From NCBI GenBank assembly GCA_035623615.1, contig DASPTB010000014.1, positions 1-6,199 on the forward strand: a stretch of DNA of 6,199 nt. The letters are read 5' to 3'. This stretch comes from DASPTB01 sp035623615. GTDB taxonomy: Bacteria > Actinomycetota > UBA4738. The stretch's first letter is position 1. Every line of letters starts with the position of its first letter. A program made the position numbers and the translations under genes. A model generated the notes under the pieces. That model was not told the DNA's origin, did no database searches, and saw nothing but the letters and a program-made list of their open reading frames with translations. Below, piece by piece: positions 5,251 through 6,199 of this stretch.

Positions 5251-6199
5251 TTGCCTCCCTTCCCTCCGCGCCGCCGACGTCCTCCGGGGAGTCCGGCCGC
5301 GCGAAACGAACCTCCAGGCGATCCTCCACGAACTGCGCGTCCTGGATCTCCAGTCGTTGCAGCACTTGCGGCAGGATCACGTTCCTCTTGTATGAACCGA
5401 CGCCGACGAACAACTCGTCGGCCTTGCGGAACACGTTCAAGTCCGAGCGGTCGGCAAAGGGCAGCCGGAGCGACAGCACGTACGCGCCGCCCTTCTTGCG
5501 GATCCGCATGGGGTCCTCGCGGTGCAGCATCTCGGTGCCGGTCCTCTCCCCGTACAGCTCCGCCCCCATGTCGCCCAGCAGGTCCAGCCCGACCATTTCG
5601 CGGTCGAACAGTCGGGCAGTCAGGATCGGAACCGGCTGGAAGGACTCGTGCACCGTCGCCAGATGCTCGGCTTGGATCCCCTTCCACGTCCCGAAGTACG
5701 GGTCCTCGACCTCCGGCGGGATGATACGGTTCACGACCACGGCGTCGACGCGGTAGCCGAACAGCGACAGGTAGGTGTAGGTGCGCCGCGCCTCGGCGAT
5801 CACCATCTTCTCCGGGTTCACGACGAGGCGCACCGACGACATGCGGTCGTTGGTGAGGAGCTGGCGGACGCCGTCCAGGTTGCGGTGCAAGCGCTCGACC
5901 GCGCCGAAGATCCGGTCGTCGGCGATGGGCATCGACGTCAAGCGCGTCAGGATCGGCCGGACGGTCTTCACGGCGCGGCGAGAGACGGGGAACAGGCGCT
6001 CGATGTACCAGTTCATCGCGTCGGGAAGAGACAGCAGCCGCAGCGTCTCCGCGGTCGGCGCGCAGTCGACGACCAGTACGTCGTAGTTTCCGCTGTCCGC
6101 GTGCCGCTTCACGTCGGTGAGGCTGAAGATCTCGTCGAGGCCGGGAATGACCGACAGCTCCTCGGCCTCGATCGCGTCGACGCCCGCCCAGTTGAGGAA
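5243..6199 (-). CDS. ArsA-family (GET3-like) ATPase with C-terminal HSP20-like domain (partial, 5' end beyond window)
   Basis: A soluble deviant-Walker P-loop ATPase of the ArsA/GET3 group. The visible 318 residues are the C-terminal portion; the frame is open to the right edge, so the P-loop is outside the window, and the GTG at 6112 is an internal valine. Visible motifs: LNWAGVDAIEAEEL near the start, the ArsA signature region VLVVDCAPTAETLRLLSLP (about 41-59), VVNPEKM, and VVVNRIIPP (154-162). Residues about 237-300 (5300-5491) form the ArsA HSP20-like domain: YVLSLRLPFADRSDLNVFR, DELFVGVGSYKRNVILP, then LEVRFA. No CxxC or arsenite-binding cysteines typical of ArsA are visible, so arsenite efflux is unlikely; a role in protein targeting or envelope biology is more plausible. 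The small Cys protein follows with an 8-bp overlap. Confidence 0.9.
   Translation of the reverse strand, partial: FLNWAGVDAIEAEELSVIPGLDEIFSLTDVKRHADSGNYDVLVVDCAPTAETLRLLSLPDAMNWYIERLFPVSRRAVKTVRPILTRLTSMPIADDRIFGAVERLHRNLDGVRQLLTNDRMSSVRLVVNPEKMVIAEARRTYTYLSLFGYRVDAVVVNRIIPPEVEDPYFGTWKGIQAEHLATVHESFQPVPILTARLFDREMVGLDLLGDMGAELYGERTGTEMLHREDPMRIRKKGGAYVLSLRLPFADRSDLNVFRKADELFVGVGSYKRNVILPQVLQRLEIQDAQFVEDRLEVRFARPDSPEDVGGAEGREASG

Overview
The window is GC-rich and tightly packed. It uses GTG and TTG starts freely and has 4-8 bp gene overlaps. Its gene content (ArsA-type ATPase, small Cys protein, release-factor-like protein, ROK glucokinase, F420/FMN-type luciferase-family oxidoreductase) points to a high-GC Actinomycetota chromosome, possibly a deep-branching or uncultivated lineage; I cannot name a genus. 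No rRNA, tRNA, CRISPR array, transposase or phage gene is visible.

Left part (1-1886) looks like a sulfur or organosulfur uptake locus. On the minus strand a lipoprotein solute-binding protein of the SsuA/TauA/NrtA type (GTG start at 1499) is followed, with a 4-bp ATGA overlap, by an ABC ATPase of the SsuB/TauB type that runs off the left edge just after the 'LS' of its signature motif. Divergently, on the plus strand, lies a 70-aa YezD-family (DUF2292) protein. The roughly 175 bp between the two starts is unusually structured. It holds an AT-rich patch with a TTGACT/TAGCCT promoter, a TAGTG-GT-CACTA inverted repeat, a CCAGA-CA-TCTGG inverted repeat and, inside the transporter's own 5' leader, a strong GC hairpin followed by TTTTT. 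That hairpin is a textbook intrinsic terminator placed 25 nt ahead of the start codon, so the transporter is probably controlled by transcription attenuation.

Middle part (1921-3794): two translationally coupled minus-strand genes, a complete ROK-family sugar kinase (DIGGTK phosphate loop, END catalytic motif, zinc-binding CxCGxxGC) followed by a luciferase-like (LLM) oxidoreductase whose GTG start overlaps the kinase stop (GTGA).

Right part (3861-6199): three closely packed minus-strand genes. These are an ArsA-family ATPase with a C-terminal HSP20-like domain (5' end beyond the window), a small protein with a CPxxxCPxC cluster that overlaps it by 8 bp, and a Vms1/baeRF-like protein of the archaeo-eukaryotic release factor superfamily carrying a GGQ-like loop and a four-Cys zinc ribbon. 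The kinase and oxidoreductase lie 66 bp downstream and may belong to the same transcript or start their own. The combination suggests a membrane/protein-targeting ATPase and a ribosome-associated quality-control hydrolase expressed together, which is the most interesting protein-level hypothesis here; the attenuated, YezD-linked transporter leader is the most interesting nucleic-acid-level one.
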